Source: CALCHA01 sp035548175
Lineage (GTDB): Bacteria > Planctomycetota > Phycisphaerae > WQYP01
Assembly: GCA_035548175.1 (NCBI GenBank)
Contig: DASZTO010000072.1
Location: forward strand, 31,521-95,520
Length of the DNA: 64,000 nucleotides
Reading direction: 5' to 3'
Shown here: in pieces, positions 15,858-25,542 of the stretch
Position numbering within the stretch: position 1 is the first letter of the stretch
How the letters are laid out: each line of letters starts with the position of its first letter
Position numbers and translations under genes: made by a program
Notes under the pieces: model-generated
Database searches by the model: none
What the model was told of the DNA's origin: nothing
What the model saw: the letters and a program-made list of their open reading frames with translations, nothing else

Positions 15858-17774
15858 TCAGGGACTCGCCGGTTGGACCTCCAGGCGGATGGCGTCGTAC
15901 ATGATGTCGTTTTTGGGGCGGAGTTCCCGGGCGAGCAGATCGGGGGTGAATTTTTGCATGCGGGCCTGGCCGAGCGTGATTTCGTTCTGCCCCGGGCGGA
16001 GCAGCGCGCTGTCGAAGGGGACGTATTTGACGAGGTACATGCTGTCCTGGGCGCCGCTGCGGTAGCCCGCGCCGCCGGTCTTGGGCAGGGGGATTTTCGC
16101 GACCTGTTTGCCGTTGACGTTGACGAGAACGTTGCTGGTCTGGGCGGACGCGATGCCGAGGGTGAGGGTGGCGGCGCCCTTTGCCGGGAGGTCGCCGGCG
16201 GCGAGGTTGAAGCGGATGGTCCAGTCAGGTTTTTCGTTGTACCAGCCCCACTGGGCAAATTCCCAATCGGCGGCTTCCTTGCTCTGGCCGATGGTGAAGG
16301 TGACGTCGTGGGGGAAGGCGGTGAAGTAGTTACGGAAGGCGTCGTAGCTGCGGTAGATGGGTTGCGAGCCGTCGTGGAATTCGGCGGTGGAGCGGTCGGC
16401 GGTCCCGATTTGCCAGAGCGTGCGGCCGTGGGTGATGGCGGGCCAGTCGAGATCGCCGAGGTGGACGGGTGCGGCGGCATCGATGGTGATGCCGGTCTTC
16501 TTGAAGGGCTCGAACTGGTTGTCGCCGCTGGCGAAGAGGGTGTAGCGGCCGGGGCGGAGCTTCTCGATGTGGAAGCGGCCTTGGCTGTCGGTGCGGGTGA
16601 AGAAGCGGTAGCCGCGGGAGCGCATTTCGAAGTCGGCGTCCTGCTCGGTGGGCTCGTCGGCGTCGAGGATGACCCAGGAGTCGGCGGCGGGAGCGGCGCC
16701 GGCGTCCGTGTGGAGGAGCAGACGGCCGTCGGCGCTGCCGCGCTTCAGCGGATAGTCGGGATTATCCAGCCAGGCGTAGGGCCAGTGGGATTGCTGAACG
16801 GCGGCCTGTTTCCGGGCGTCTCGCCAGAGGGAGTCGGAATCGCCGCCGTGGTTGATGTAGATGAAGACGGGGCCGTAGAGCTTGGACCATTTTTCATTGT
16901 CCGCCAGATGCACGCCGGGGGCGCCGAAATGCTGGCCCTGGAACATCGCCTGCATGACGTTGTCGATCTGGACGGTGAGTTCCTGTTTGAACGGGCCGCC
17001 ATTGCAGGATTCGGTGCTGGGCCAGGCGTACCAGAGGCCGACGCCATGGCCGGCGAACCCGTACGCGGAGAAGCGGCTGACGAACTGGGACATCTGGTAC
17101 TTGGTGTAGGAAGTTCCGTCGGCGAGGCGATAGGTGGCGTCCTGGGGCGTGCTGAGGCGGGCGCTGGAGGGAGGCGGACCTTTGCGGTCGTCATCGATGA
17201 TTTCGTCGGTAAAAATTTTGCCCTTGTTTTCCGCGCGGATGACGTTGCGGACCTGGGAATCGTTGACGGCGGGCATGCCGGGGCCGTGGTCGAGGTGGGC
17301 GTAGACGTAGAAGCCGCTGTCGCCGCGGCGGAGGACGTAGTGGAACCGGGCATGGAAATTGAACCATTCGGAGGGGCCCGCGTCGATGGCGATGTCGGCC
17401 ATGTCGGGGGTGGCGGACACTTTGATGTTATTGAGCGCCTGGAAGGGCTGGAAATAGCCCGCTTTCGGAGTGGCTTTGTCGGGGCGATCGGGCGGGAGCT
17501 TGTCGGGGAGGGCGTTGGCATCCCAATAGACGGCAGCGCGGCCGCCGTCGCCGAGTTCAAGAGATTGACCGGGCGCGGGGTGATAGACGATGGAATTGAT
17601 GCAGGCGTATTTTTTGTCGAACGTGAGGGTGACGATGCCGTTGTCCAGCGTGATGGCGGCGGGCGTTTCCCGGACGGTGACGGGCGTAGCGGCGCGGGCC
17701 ATTGGCGCGAGTGCCAACAGGATGGCGACGGACGGGACGGATCGTTGCAAGAATCGGTGCGTGAATCGTGGCAT
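15858..17774 (-). CDS. Rhamnogalacturonan lyase (polysaccharide lyase family 4)
   Basis: A 638-residue exported enzyme with a signal peptide (hydrophobic 13-26, cleavage after A-R-A near 29). It follows the PL4 plan: an N-terminal catalytic beta-sandwich (about 30-350) with LDNGIVTLTFDKK, HYVLRRGDSGFYVYAH and SAYGFAGHGVGLWYAWPSTES; a fibronectin-like middle domain (about 375-440, GRFHIEKLRPGRYTLFASG); and a C-terminal carbohydrate-binding-like domain (about 450-638, LWQIGTADRSTAEF). Such enzymes cleave the rhamnose-galacturonate backbone of pectin by beta-elimination. Together with the GH3 enzyme 5 kb away and the oligogalacturonate lyase at 61 kb it points to pectin use. ATG 17774 has GGGAG six bases upstream. 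Confidence 0.9.
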   Translation of the reverse strand: MPRFTHRFLQRSVPSVAILLALAPMARAATPVTVRETPAAITLDNGIVTLTFDKKYACINSIVYHPAPGQSLELGDGGRAAVYWDANALPDKLPPDRPDKATPKAGYFQPFQALNNIKVSATPDMADIAIDAGPSEWFNFHARFHYVLRRGDSGFYVYAHLDHGPGMPAVNDSQVRNVIRAENKGKIFTDEIIDDDRKGPPPSSARLSTPQDATYRLADGTSYTKYQMSQFVSRFSAYGFAGHGVGLWYAWPSTESCNGGPFKQELTVQIDNVMQAMFQGQHFGAPGVHLADNEKWSKLYGPVFIYINHGGDSDSLWRDARKQAAVQQSHWPYAWLDNPDYPLKRGSADGRLLLHTDAGAAPAADSWVILDADEPTEQDADFEMRSRGYRFFTRTDSQGRFHIEKLRPGRYTLFASGDNQFEPFKKTGITIDAAAPVHLGDLDWPAITHGRTLWQIGTADRSTAEFHDGSQPIYRSYDAFRNYFTAFPHDVTFTIGQSKEAADWEFAQWGWYNEKPDWTIRFNLAAGDLPAKGAATLTLGIASAQTSNVLVNVNGKQVAKIPLPKTGGAGYRSGAQDSMYLVKYVPFDSALLRPGQNEITLGQARMQKFTPDLLARELRPKNDIMYDAIRLEVQPASP

Positions 17775-17850
17775 GGCAGGCTCCCGGACGAAAATCGCAG
17801 GCGTTCGGATAGAACGCCCGAGAGCGCGCCACGTTGCGGCAAAGAGGGCC

Positions 17851-19260
17851 TTATGCCACGATTTCGGTTGCGGAATTTTCGGCGGCGGCCGGCGCTTCGG
17901 GGACGGCGCGCTCCCCCAGCGGAAAGATGCACCGAACGCATGTGCCTTTGCCGACTTCAGAGGTGAGCGTGACCTGTCCGCCCATCGCGGTGACGGCGTG
18001 TTTGACGATGGCCAGGCCCAGGCCGGTGCCGCGGTCGGCGCCGCCGCGCGAGCGGTTCACCGTGTAAAACCGTTCGAACACCCGTTCGCGGTCCTCGGGG
18101 GGAATGCCCACGCCGGTGTCGGCGACTTCCAGGACCATGTGCTCAGGACTCAGTGCCGCGTGCGGGGCGTGGGGGGTGGGCGTCGTTTCCTCGTACTCCG
18201 CCCCCGGCAGTTTTTGGTCGGCACTGAGATAGGAACGGATCGTCACGCTGCCCTGCGGCGTGAACTTGATCGCGTTATCGAGCAGGTTTTTGAGGGTAAG
18301 GGTGAGCAGGCGTTCGTCGCCGACGAGCGTGCGGGCGTCGGGGGCGAGGTCGGTGCGCAGCTGCACATGTTTATCGTTGGCGGCCACGGCGTACATGCCC
18401 GTCACCATGTCGCAGACCGCCTGGAGATCGAGCCGCTCCGAACGGACGATCGCACGCGGGTCTTCGGTGCGCGAGAGATCCAGCAGGTCCTGCACCAGAA
18501 GCTGCAGGCGGAGCGCGTGGTTGTTGATGATGTCGACGCAGCGGCGCGCCGTCTCGGGATCGTCGGCGGATTCCTTGAGCGTCTCGACCGCCGCGCGGAT
18601 CGACGCCAGCGGCGTGCGCAGCTCGTGGCTGGCGTTGTTGACGAAATCGGTCTTGATTTGCAGGGTCTTGGCGATCTCCGTGACGTCGCGCAGCAACAGC
18701 AGCGTCCCCCGATAATGCGCGCCGGTGTAGATCGTCGCGGCGGTGGCCTGGCAGGCGATCGCCCGGCCCGGAACCTGTATGACGATCTGCGCCGAGACCG
18801 GCTTGGTGGCCGAGAATGCCTGGCGGTACAGGGCGTACAGGTCCGGGTGGTGGATGATGTTGTCGATGCGCTGCCCGATGAGCGTGTCCACGCCGCGGCC
18901 GAACACGCGCGCCGCCGCGGGATTCGCCAGGCGCACGACATCCAGGTTGTCGGTCGCCAGCGCGATTTCGTTGGTGTGATCGAGCACCGCCAGCAGCGAC
19001 AGCAGGTGGTCGTTGTCCTGCTGGGCGCGGGCGCCGCGCGCTTCGAGTTCTTCGGCCAGCTTGTTGGCGGTGCGCGCCAGTTCGCCCGCCTGGCCCGGAA
19101 TGAGCTCATCGGTGCGCCGCGAATAGTTCCGCTGGCTCAGCGCCGAAAGCAGGTGCAGCACGCCCGTAAGCCCGGACCGCTGCACCGCGCTGTGATAGGC
19201 CAGCCACGCGGAAAGAACGGCGAAACCGGCAATGATGAGGATGTACATCAAATCGTGCAT
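17851..19260 (-). CDS. Sensor histidine kinase, PhoR-like
   Basis: A 469-residue membrane kinase. One N-terminal helix (5-23), a HAMP-like stretch (28-80), a PAS domain (about 88-195), then the HisKA domain with phospho-acceptor His212 in SHELRTPLAS, and the ATPase domain with N-box KNLLDNA (324-330), G1 DTGVGIP (381-387) and G2 GTGLGL (411-416). The layout matches PhoR of the phosphate-starvation system. Start choice is not certain: ATG 19260 is preferred because the helix follows at once, although a TTG at 19326 keeps the frame open and has GGGAGG too close to it. It is the second gene after the PhoB-like regulator on the same strand. Confidence 0.92.
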   Translation of the reverse strand: MHDLMYILIIAGFAVLSAWLAYHSAVQRSGLTGVLHLLSALSQRNYSRRTDELIPGQAGELARTANKLAEELEARGARAQQDNDHLLSLLAVLDHTNEIALATDNLDVVRLANPAAARVFGRGVDTLIGQRIDNIIHHPDLYALYRQAFSATKPVSAQIVIQVPGRAIACQATAATIYTGAHYRGTLLLLRDVTEIAKTLQIKTDFVNNASHELRTPLASIRAAVETLKESADDPETARRCVDIINNHALRLQLLVQDLLDLSRTEDPRAIVRSERLDLQAVCDMVTGMYAVAANDKHVQLRTDLAPDARTLVGDERLLTLTLKNLLDNAIKFTPQGSVTIRSYLSADQKLPGAEYEETTPTPHAPHAALSPEHMVLEVADTGVGIPPEDRERVFERFYTVNRSRGGADRGTGLGLAIVKHAVTAMGGQVTLTSEVGKGTCVRCIFPLGERAVPEAPAAAENSATEIVA

Positions 19261-19333
19261 GCGGGCGCTTTGAAAGACCAAAAAAATCGGGACGGCGGCG
19301 ACGCGCCGGGCGCGGCGCCGCGCCAAACCTCCC

Positions 19334-20044
19334 TTATACCGTGGCTTCGTCCTCTTTGCGTTCCAGCAGCCGGTATCCCACGCCCCGGACCGTGTGAACC
19401 ATCCACGAGGCCTCGCCCAGTTTCTTGCGCACCGCCGTGATGTGCACGTCGATCGCCCGGTCGGTCACGAACACCTCGGCGCCCATGGCTTTGTCCATGA
19501 GCTGGTTCCGCGACAGCACCCGCCCGCGGGCCGAAAAAATCGCCGTCAGCAGCTTGAACTCCGTCGGCGTCAAATTGATCGGCCGGCCGGCGACGGTCAC
19601 CTCGTGCTTCGCCGAATCAATCGTCACCGGCCCGGTCGCCAGAATCGCCGTCGCCGGATCGACGGCGGCTTTGCGCCGCAGCACGGCGGCCACCCGCGCC
19701 ATCAGCACTTTCATCGAAAAGGGCTTCGTGACGTAGTCGTCCGCGCCCATCGACAGGCCCACGATGATGTCCGTCTCCTCCGTCTTGGCCGTCAGCATCA
19801 GGATCGGCATGCCGGCGGTATCGGGATCGCCCTTGAGCGCGACCGTCACATCCCGTCCCGAAAGGCCGGGCATCATCAGGTCCAGGATCACCAGGTCCGG
19901 CTTCTGCCGGCGGGCGAGCTCCAGCCCGGTGGCGCCATCATGGGAGACCAGCGCCTCGTAGCCGTTGCGCTGCAGGTTCATCGCGATGAGCTCGACCAGA
20001 TCGCGTTCGTCGTCCACCACCAGGATTTTTTTGCGGCGAGCCAT
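19334..20044 (-). CDS. Response regulator, PhoB/OmpR family
   Basis: A 236-residue transcription factor. Receiver domain (5-122) with acidic residues D11/D12, phospho-acceptor Asp55 and Lys107 in TKPFS; winged-helix DNA-binding domain (about 138-232) with LTPTEFKLLTAIF, RNQLMDKAMG and DVHITAVRKKLGE...VRGVGYRL, the OmpR-class recognition helix and wing. ATG 20044 has GGAGG eight bases upstream. It precedes the PhoR-like kinase, so the pair forms an operon; the order and sequence type suggest phosphate-limitation control, but no pst or pho genes are in the window to confirm that. An upstream extension of the open frame is not supported. Confidence 0.93.
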   Translation of the reverse strand: MARRKKILVVDDERDLVELIAMNLQRNGYEALVSHDGATGLELARRQKPDLVILDLMMPGLSGRDVTVALKGDPDTAGMPILMLTAKTEETDIIVGLSMGADDYVTKPFSMKVLMARVAAVLRRKAAVDPATAILATGPVTIDSAKHEVTVAGRPINLTPTEFKLLTAIFSARGRVLSRNQLMDKAMGAEVFVTDRAIDVHITAVRKKLGEASWMVHTVRGVGYRLLERKEDEATV

Positions 20045-20293
20045 GGCAATCCTCCAGACGCATGCGCACAGCCGGGGCCGCGGGAGCGCGAATGGCGCAT
20101 CGCCGCGGCCGGCGCTCTTAACATGGCGGTCGGGGGATGTTCGTGTCAAGGCGGGAGCGTCGCCCCCGGCGATTCTTCGCGCAACCTTAGCGAAACAGGG
20201 GGCGGAAAGGAACACAAGGGTCGGTGTTTGATCGGTTTGCGGCACTTTGGCCCGATCCCCCCACGCCGCCCGCCCGGGCCCAGCAACCCCCCC

Positions 20294-21328
20294 TCACGCC
20301 GCCGACGACACGCCCCCCCGACGCTGCCCGTCGGCCTGCTGCCCCGGCTCCATCCGAACCTTGATCTCCGGCAGGCCCACGATGTCATACGTGCCCGACG
20401 CAACCGAAATCTTCGCCGTCGCAAACGCCTGGAGAATGTCCCGCGCCATGGCGTCTTTGACGTCCCGGATCGCATGGTCCTGCACGATGAACCGCACCGT
20501 CAGCTCCACCCAGTTGTCCGTCAGCCGCATGAACACCCGCGGACGCAGGTCGGAACGCCGCGTGGCATAGCGCCGCTCCAGCTCCGTGAGGTCCGGCTCG
20601 CTGAGCTCCGAAATCTTTTGCGTGTGCCGGTGCGCCGTGTCCAGAAGAATCTGCTCCGCGTGCCGCCAATCGGCCGTGTAGCCCACCGGAATCATCAGCT
20701 CTTCCCACAGAAAGGGAAACTCGCGCGTGTAGTTGAACACCGGCTCGTCAAAAATCTTCGCGTTGGTCACCGTCACCAGCCGGCCCGAATACTGCCGCGC
20801 CCGCACCCACATCGCCGGATCGGCGTTCTGCACGGAAGGAGGCTGCCCCATCTCCATGATCGTGGTTTGCAGGAAGCCCAGCGCCACGACATCCCCGCGC
20901 ACGCCGCCCATCGTGATGCGATCCCCGACGTTGAACGTCTTGCCGCGAAGGATCAGCAGGTAGCCCGCAAATGCGGTGATCACACGCTGCAACGCAAAGG
21001 CCAGCCCGGCGGTCACCAGCCCCAGAAACGTCCCCAACCGGGTCGGGTCGTCAAACCATATCGACAGAAACCCCACCACCAGGACCAGGGCGGTGAACAG
21101 GTGGATCGCCTGACGGATCCAGAATCGCACCCGCTCGTTGTGCACCCCCCGGAAAAGCAGATGCACCAGCCCCCGCAGGATCGCCGACAGAAGCCATACC
21201 CCGACGATCACCCCCAGGGTAAAAAGCACCTTTCGGCCATTCTCCGTATTGACGCCCACGAACTTCACGCCGAAGAGCTGAAGCGCTCCATTCGGACCGA
21301 CAAATTCGATAATGCTGGCTAGCGGCAT
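20294..21328 (-). CDS. Mechanosensitive channel, MscS family
   Basis: A 344-residue membrane protein. Three or more helices (about 32-55, 78-98, 100-130) are followed by the MscS pore helix (GLVTAGLAFALQRVITAFAGYLLIL) and the beta domain with GDRITMGGVRGDVVALGFLQTTI, the standard MscS signature. The cytoplasmic alpha/beta cage follows. In place of the short family end there is an acidic/basic tail (EPGQQADGQRRGGV). Such channels release solutes under hypo-osmotic shock. An upstream GTG at 21418 would overlap the DUF1206 gene end by 10 bases; ATG 21328 is preferred, without a clear ribosome site in either case. Confidence 0.88.
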   Translation of the reverse strand: MPLASIIEFVGPNGALQLFGVKFVGVNTENGRKVLFTLGVIVGVWLLSAILRGLVHLLFRGVHNERVRFWIRQAIHLFTALVLVVGFLSIWFDDPTRLGTFLGLVTAGLAFALQRVITAFAGYLLILRGKTFNVGDRITMGGVRGDVVALGFLQTTIMEMGQPPSVQNADPAMWVRARQYSGRLVTVTNAKIFDEPVFNYTREFPFLWEELMIPVGYTADWRHAEQILLDTAHRHTQKISELSEPDLTELERRYATRRSDLRPRVFMRLTDNWVELTVRFIVQDHAIRDVKDAMARDILQAFATAKISVASGTYDIVGLPEIKVRMEPGQQADGQRRGGVSSAA

Positions 21329-21408
21329 AGGCAACGGCCCGGGCAGGAATTCACAGTGTGGATCAGGTAAGCAAACCGCGGGCGCGACGGCACGCACCAG
21401 CTCGCGAA

Positions 21409-22326
21409 TCACGGCCACAGCGGCGATTTTGGCGGAGCGGACGGCGGCGAATCGGCAGCGGCGTCGGCAACCGGCCCTCCGGCGCCCCGCGCGGCGGCGA
21501 TCGCTTCCACGATGCCGAACGCGATCAACCCGCAGCCGACGGCCAGCAGCACCGGCCGCGCCGCGTCGTGCTGGGCCAGGGCGCGCAGCGCGGCCCCAAT
21601 CCCCCCGGCCTCGCGGGCGTCGCCATTAAATGCCACCCGCATCAGGATGATGCCCACCCCCAGGAATACCGCCCCCCGCGCAGCGATCCCCACCCGCCAC
21701 AGCACCCGCAGCGGCCAGCGGGCGCGCGGAATTTCCCGGTCGGCCGATCCGAAGAATGCCCGCCAGAATTCATAGGCCCCGAACCCCGCAAACCCCAGCG
21801 CAATGACCCCCAGCACCAGGTAACCCCCCGGCCAGGAAAGAAGGTATCCGATCCGGCCTCGAGTGTCCTGAAGTTCCACGCCCACCCCCCCGGCCGCCGC
21901 GGGCGGCGCGCCGCGCGGCCGCTGCCGGTTGAAAAGCGCCACGTTGGCCGCAAACAGCGTCAGGCTGGTGTAGGTGATCGCCAGACAGACCGCCACGAAG
22001 CGGCGCCACCAGGCGCGCCACGTGCGGCGCCGCTCCACAAACAGCGACATGGCATGCGAAAGCGCAAAAGCAAGGAACCCCAGGGCCAGCACCCCCACCA
22101 CGATCCGCCCCCCCGGCCACGCCAGCAGGGCGATCAGCGTCCCCTTGGGCCCGCGCGCCTCATCGAGCCGGCCCGCCGCGGCAAGGGCGACCCCCCCGAT
22201 CAGGAAGTACAACAGACCGCGCGCCAGCAGGCCGATACGCCCCAGCCCCACGACCGCCCGGCGGGCGATCTTCTCCGGCTCGCGGCCCGAATCCTGCGAG
22301 GAAAACTGCGCCGATGCTTGCCGCAT
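21409..22326 (-). CDS. DUF1206 membrane protein
   Basis: A 305-residue integral membrane protein with about six helices arranged as three repeated pairs. Each pair begins with a similar phrase: RIGLLARGLLYFLIGGVAL (about 30-48), then LAITYTSLTLF, then RVGIAARGAVFLGVGIILM (about 212-230), which is the repeated G..ARG..(Y/F)L..G motif of DUF1206. Function of the family is unknown. It starts 48 bases from the divergent GH3 gene and ends next to or overlapping the MscS gene, so it may be co-transcribed with the channel. Confidence 0.85.
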   Translation of the reverse strand: MRQASAQFSSQDSGREPEKIARRAVVGLGRIGLLARGLLYFLIGGVALAAAGRLDEARGPKGTLIALLAWPGGRIVVGVLALGFLAFALSHAMSLFVERRRTWRAWWRRFVAVCLAITYTSLTLFAANVALFNRQRPRGAPPAAAGGVGVELQDTRGRIGYLLSWPGGYLVLGVIALGFAGFGAYEFWRAFFGSADREIPRARWPLRVLWRVGIAARGAVFLGVGIILMRVAFNGDAREAGGIGAALRALAQHDAARPVLLAVGCGLIAFGIVEAIAAARGAGGPVADAAADSPPSAPPKSPLWP

Positions 22327-22374
22327 AATCGCGCCCGCCGTACAACACCGCCATCACGTCTACGGGAGGTGTCG

Positions 22375-25300
22375 ATGAACGGAACATGCCCTCCACGGGG
22401 GGTTGCTGGTTCGCCGGGCCGCCGCGGTCGCTCACCAGCTGCCGCGGGCAGGTCGGCGACGCGCCGACGCTGGTCTATTCTAGCGGCCCTTTCGTCGGCC
22501 GTGGCCGGAGCCATCATCGCCGGCTGTTCGCCCTCGAGCAGCAACCCGCCCTCGACCCGCTCGGCCGCCAACCCGCTCTCGCTGCCCTTCTTTGACGCCA
22601 AGCTTCCCACCGACCAGCGCGTCGCCGATCTCGTCGGGCGCCTCACGCTCGAAGAAAAGGTCGCCCAAATGCAGATGGACGCTCCGGCCATCCCGCGACT
22701 GGGCATCCCCGCCTATCACTGGTGGAACGAAGCCCTCCACGGCATCGCCCGCAACGGCGAAGCCACCGTCTTCCCCCAGGCGATCGGCATGGCCGCGACC
22801 TGGGACCCGGCGCTCCACCACCAGATGGCCCAGACGATCGCCGTGGAAACCCGCGCCAAGCACAACGCCGCCTTCCAGCAGGGCATCACCGCCATCTACA
22901 CCGGGCTCGATCTCTGGTCGCCCAACATCAACATCTTCCGCGATCCCCGCTGGGGCCGCGGCCAGGAAACCTATGGCGAAGATCCCTTCCTGACCTCGCG
23001 CTTCGCCGTGGCCTTTGTCACCGGCATCCAGGGCGACGACCCCAAATACTTCACCGCCATCGCCACCCCCAAGCATTTCGCCGTCCACTCCGGTCCCGAG
23101 CCCGAGCGCCATCGCTTCGATCCCCAGCCCTCCGACCAGGACCTCTTCGCCACCTATCTGCCGGCCTTCGAGGCGGCCGTGCGCGAAGGCCACGCTTACT
23201 CCGTGATGGCGGCCTATAACAGCGTCGACGGCCTTCCCTGCTCGGCCAATCCGCGACTCCTCACAGACATCCTGCGCAATCAATGGGGCTTCCAGGGCTA
23301 TGTCGTTTCCGATGTCGATGCAATCAAAGACGTCTGGGAAAACCATCAGACCGTCGCCTCCCCCGAAGAAGCCGCCGCCATCTCCGTCAAGGCCGGCTGC
23401 GATCTCAACGGCGGCACCACCTACAGCGCCCTCACCGCCGCCGTCCAAATGGGCCTCCTCAAGGAAGCGGATATCGACCGCTCCGTCACACGCTTGTTCA
23501 CCGCACGCTTCAAACTCGGCCTCTTCGATCCCCCCGCGCAGGTGCCTCTGGCGACCCTCCCTCCCTCCGCCAACGACACCCGCGCCCACGATGCCCTGGC
23601 TCTCAAGGAAGCCGAAGAATCGCTGGTCCTCCTGAAAAACGACAGCGCCACGCTGCCGCTGGATAAGACCAGACTGCAAACCCTCGCGGTGATCGGGCCG
23701 ACCGCCGATTCAATCACGGCCCTCGTCGGCAACTACAACGGCACGCCGGCGCGCCCCGTCACCATCCTCCAGGGACTGCGCAACGCCCTCGAAGCCAACG
23801 GCGGCTCCGCCCGCGTCCTCTACGCCCCAGGTTGCCCCCTCGTCGAAGAAGAACTCCCCCTCGAAGAGCCCGTCCCCGCCTCCGCGCTCTACACCGACGA
23901 CACCGAAAAAACCCACGGCCTGCTGGGCGATTACTATCCCACCTCCGCCTCCACGCGCCCCGTCCGCACGCGCATCGATCCCCAGATCGATTTCGACTGG
24001 TCCATCCAGGGCGACCGCGATCCGCTCCCCCTGGCCAATCAGGAAGGCGCCGGCGCAATGCCCGGCGCCGGCAGCACCTTCATCCACTGGACCGGCGATC
24101 TCGTCCCGCCCGAGACCGGCACCTACACGCTGGGGCTTTCCGCGCGCGACGCCTTCCGCCTCTATCTCGATGGCGAGTTGGTCGTCGATGAATGGACGCT
24201 CGGCGGAAGACGCTCGCACGGGGCGCGCGTGCACCTCGAAAAGGGCAAGGTCTATCACCTCGCCGTCGATTACCTGCATCCCCCTGCCGAGGCCCAGGAC
24301 GTCGCCGCCGCCACGCGTCCCGCCGCCACTGAAATCGCCGCCGCCACCCAGCCCTTCAATCCCAATCCCCCGCCGCCCACCGCCACCCGCCCGGGACGCC
24401 GCGGGGGAGGGGCGGCGGGCGGCGGGCGCGGATTCGCCGGACGCGGATTTGGCGGGCGCGGGCCACGCGCCCAGCCGCTCGATGCCGCCATCCAGTTGCG
24501 CTGGACCCGGCCCTCAAACGATGAAGTCGCCAACGGCCCCGAGCCCTACTACGCCGACGCCGTGCGCCTCGCCCAACGCGCCGATGCCACCATCCTCGTG
24601 CTGGGGCTCACCGCCGACCTCGAGCGCGAAGAGCACGACATCGATTACCGTGGATTCTTCGGCGGCGACCGCACCGCCATCGAGTTGCCGCCAGTCCAGG
24701 AAGAATTACTCAAGCGCGTCACCGCCGCCGCCCAGCAGAATCACAAACCCGTCGTCCTCGTGCTCACCGCCGGCAGCGCCATCGCCCTCCCCTGGGCCAG
24801 CCAGAATGTCCCCGCGATCCTCGACGCCTGGTACTCCGGCCAGGACGGCGGCACCGCCGTCGCCAACGCCCTCTTCGGCGTCGCCAATCCCGCCGGCCGG
24901 CTCCCCGTCACCTTCTACGCCGCCACCACCGACTTGCCCGCTTTCGAAGATTACTCCATGGCCGCCTCCGACCATTCCCCCGGCCGCACCTACCGCTATT
25001 TCACCGGCAAACCGCTCTATCCGTTCGGCTACGGGCTCTCCTATACCCATTTCTCCTACGCCGCCGCCGGCGCCCCCAAATCCTCCGCCACCGACGCCGA
25101 CCTCCCGGTCTCCTTCACCGTCACCAACTCCGGCGACCGCCCCGGCGATGAGGTCGCGCAGCTCTATCTCTCCCGCCCCGGCGCCCCCGCCGGCGTCCAC
25201 GAATCGCTCGTGGGATTCCAGCGCCTCTCGCTCGCCCCTAAAGAATCCCGCACCGTCACCTTCACCGTCACCCCCTATCAGCTCGCCACCATCGACGCCG

Positions 25301-25455
25301 CCGGACGACGCCTCGTGCCCACCGGCGACATCACCCTGCGCTGCGGCGGCTCCTCGGCCCCCGATGCGGGCGTCACCTCCACCGTCTCCCTCACCGGCCA
25401 GGTCGCCTCCCCAACCTACAAAATCGTGCCCCCTACCCTGGCCCAGCCCCAATAA
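22375..25455 (+). CDS. GH3 beta-glucosidase/xylosidase with PA14 insert, lipoprotein
   Basis: A 1026-residue exported glycosidase. GGGAGGT precedes ATG 22375. A long basic N-terminus and a hydrophobic stretch end in IIAGC, so Cys51 is probably lipidated. The GH3 catalytic barrel follows (YHWWNEALHGIAR, ATVFPQAIGMAATWD, KHFAVHSGPE) with nucleophile Asp313 in VVSDVDAI; CDLNGGTTY is typical of the xylosidase-like branch. A PA14 domain (about 515-700; HWTGDLVPPETGTYTLGLSA) interrupts the second domain and contains a glycine/arginine-rich loop. The alpha/beta sandwich and a C-terminal fibronectin-like domain (FPYGLSYTHF, VTNSGDRPGDEVAQLY) complete it. Likely acts on xylo- or gluco-oligosaccharides at the cell surface. 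Confidence 0.93.
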   Translation: MNGTCPPRGVAGSPGRRGRSPAAAGRSATRRRWSILAALSSAVAGAIIAGCSPSSSNPPSTRSAANPLSLPFFDAKLPTDQRVADLVGRLTLEEKVAQMQMDAPAIPRLGIPAYHWWNEALHGIARNGEATVFPQAIGMAATWDPALHHQMAQTIAVETRAKHNAAFQQGITAIYTGLDLWSPNINIFRDPRWGRGQETYGEDPFLTSRFAVAFVTGIQGDDPKYFTAIATPKHFAVHSGPEPERHRFDPQPSDQDLFATYLPAFEAAVREGHAYSVMAAYNSVDGLPCSANPRLLTDILRNQWGFQGYVVSDVDAIKDVWENHQTVASPEEAAAISVKAGCDLNGGTTYSALTAAVQMGLLKEADIDRSVTRLFTARFKLGLFDPPAQVPLATLPPSANDTRAHDALALKEAEESLVLLKNDSATLPLDKTRLQTLAVIGPTADSITALVGNYNGTPARPVTILQGLRNALEANGGSARVLYAPGCPLVEEELPLEEPVPASALYTDDTEKTHGLLGDYYPTSASTRPVRTRIDPQIDFDWSIQGDRDPLPLANQEGAGAMPGAGSTFIHWTGDLVPPETGTYTLGLSARDAFRLYLDGELVVDEWTLGGRRSHGARVHLEKGKVYHLAVDYLHPPAEAQDVAAATRPAATEIAAATQPFNPNPPPPTATRPGRRGGGAAGGGRGFAGRGFGGRGPRAQPLDAAIQLRWTRPSNDEVANGPEPYYADAVRLAQRADATILVLGLTADLEREEHDIDYRGFFGGDRTAIELPPVQEELLKRVTAAAQQNHKPVVLVLTAGSAIALPWASQNVPAILDAWYSGQDGGTAVANALFGVANPAGRLPVTFYAATTDLPAFEDYSMAASDHSPGRTYRYFTGKPLYPFGYGLSYTHFSYAAAGAPKSSATDADLPVSFTVTNSGDRPGDEVAQLYLSRPGAPAGVHESLVGFQRLSLAPKESRTVTFTVTPYQLATIDAAGRRLVPTGDITLRCGGSSAPDAGVTSTVSLTGQVASPTYKIVPPTLAQPQ

Positions 25456-25542
25456 ATGCAGGAAATGCAGGAGCGTCCTCTTCCGTCCCAATTTTACCCA
25501 TTGAACCACGCCCCCAATTGAACCCGCCCGCCTGAACCCGCC

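Noticed and set aside
15873..17966. 697-residue frame antisense to the PL4 lyase
   Set aside because: Glycine/valine/alanine-rich shadow with no signal peptide or motif; the PL4 gene is clear.
19261..19326. TTG start at 19326 for the histidine kinase
   Set aside because: The GGGAGG is only one base away from it, and the extension is an arginine-rich stretch not typical of the family.
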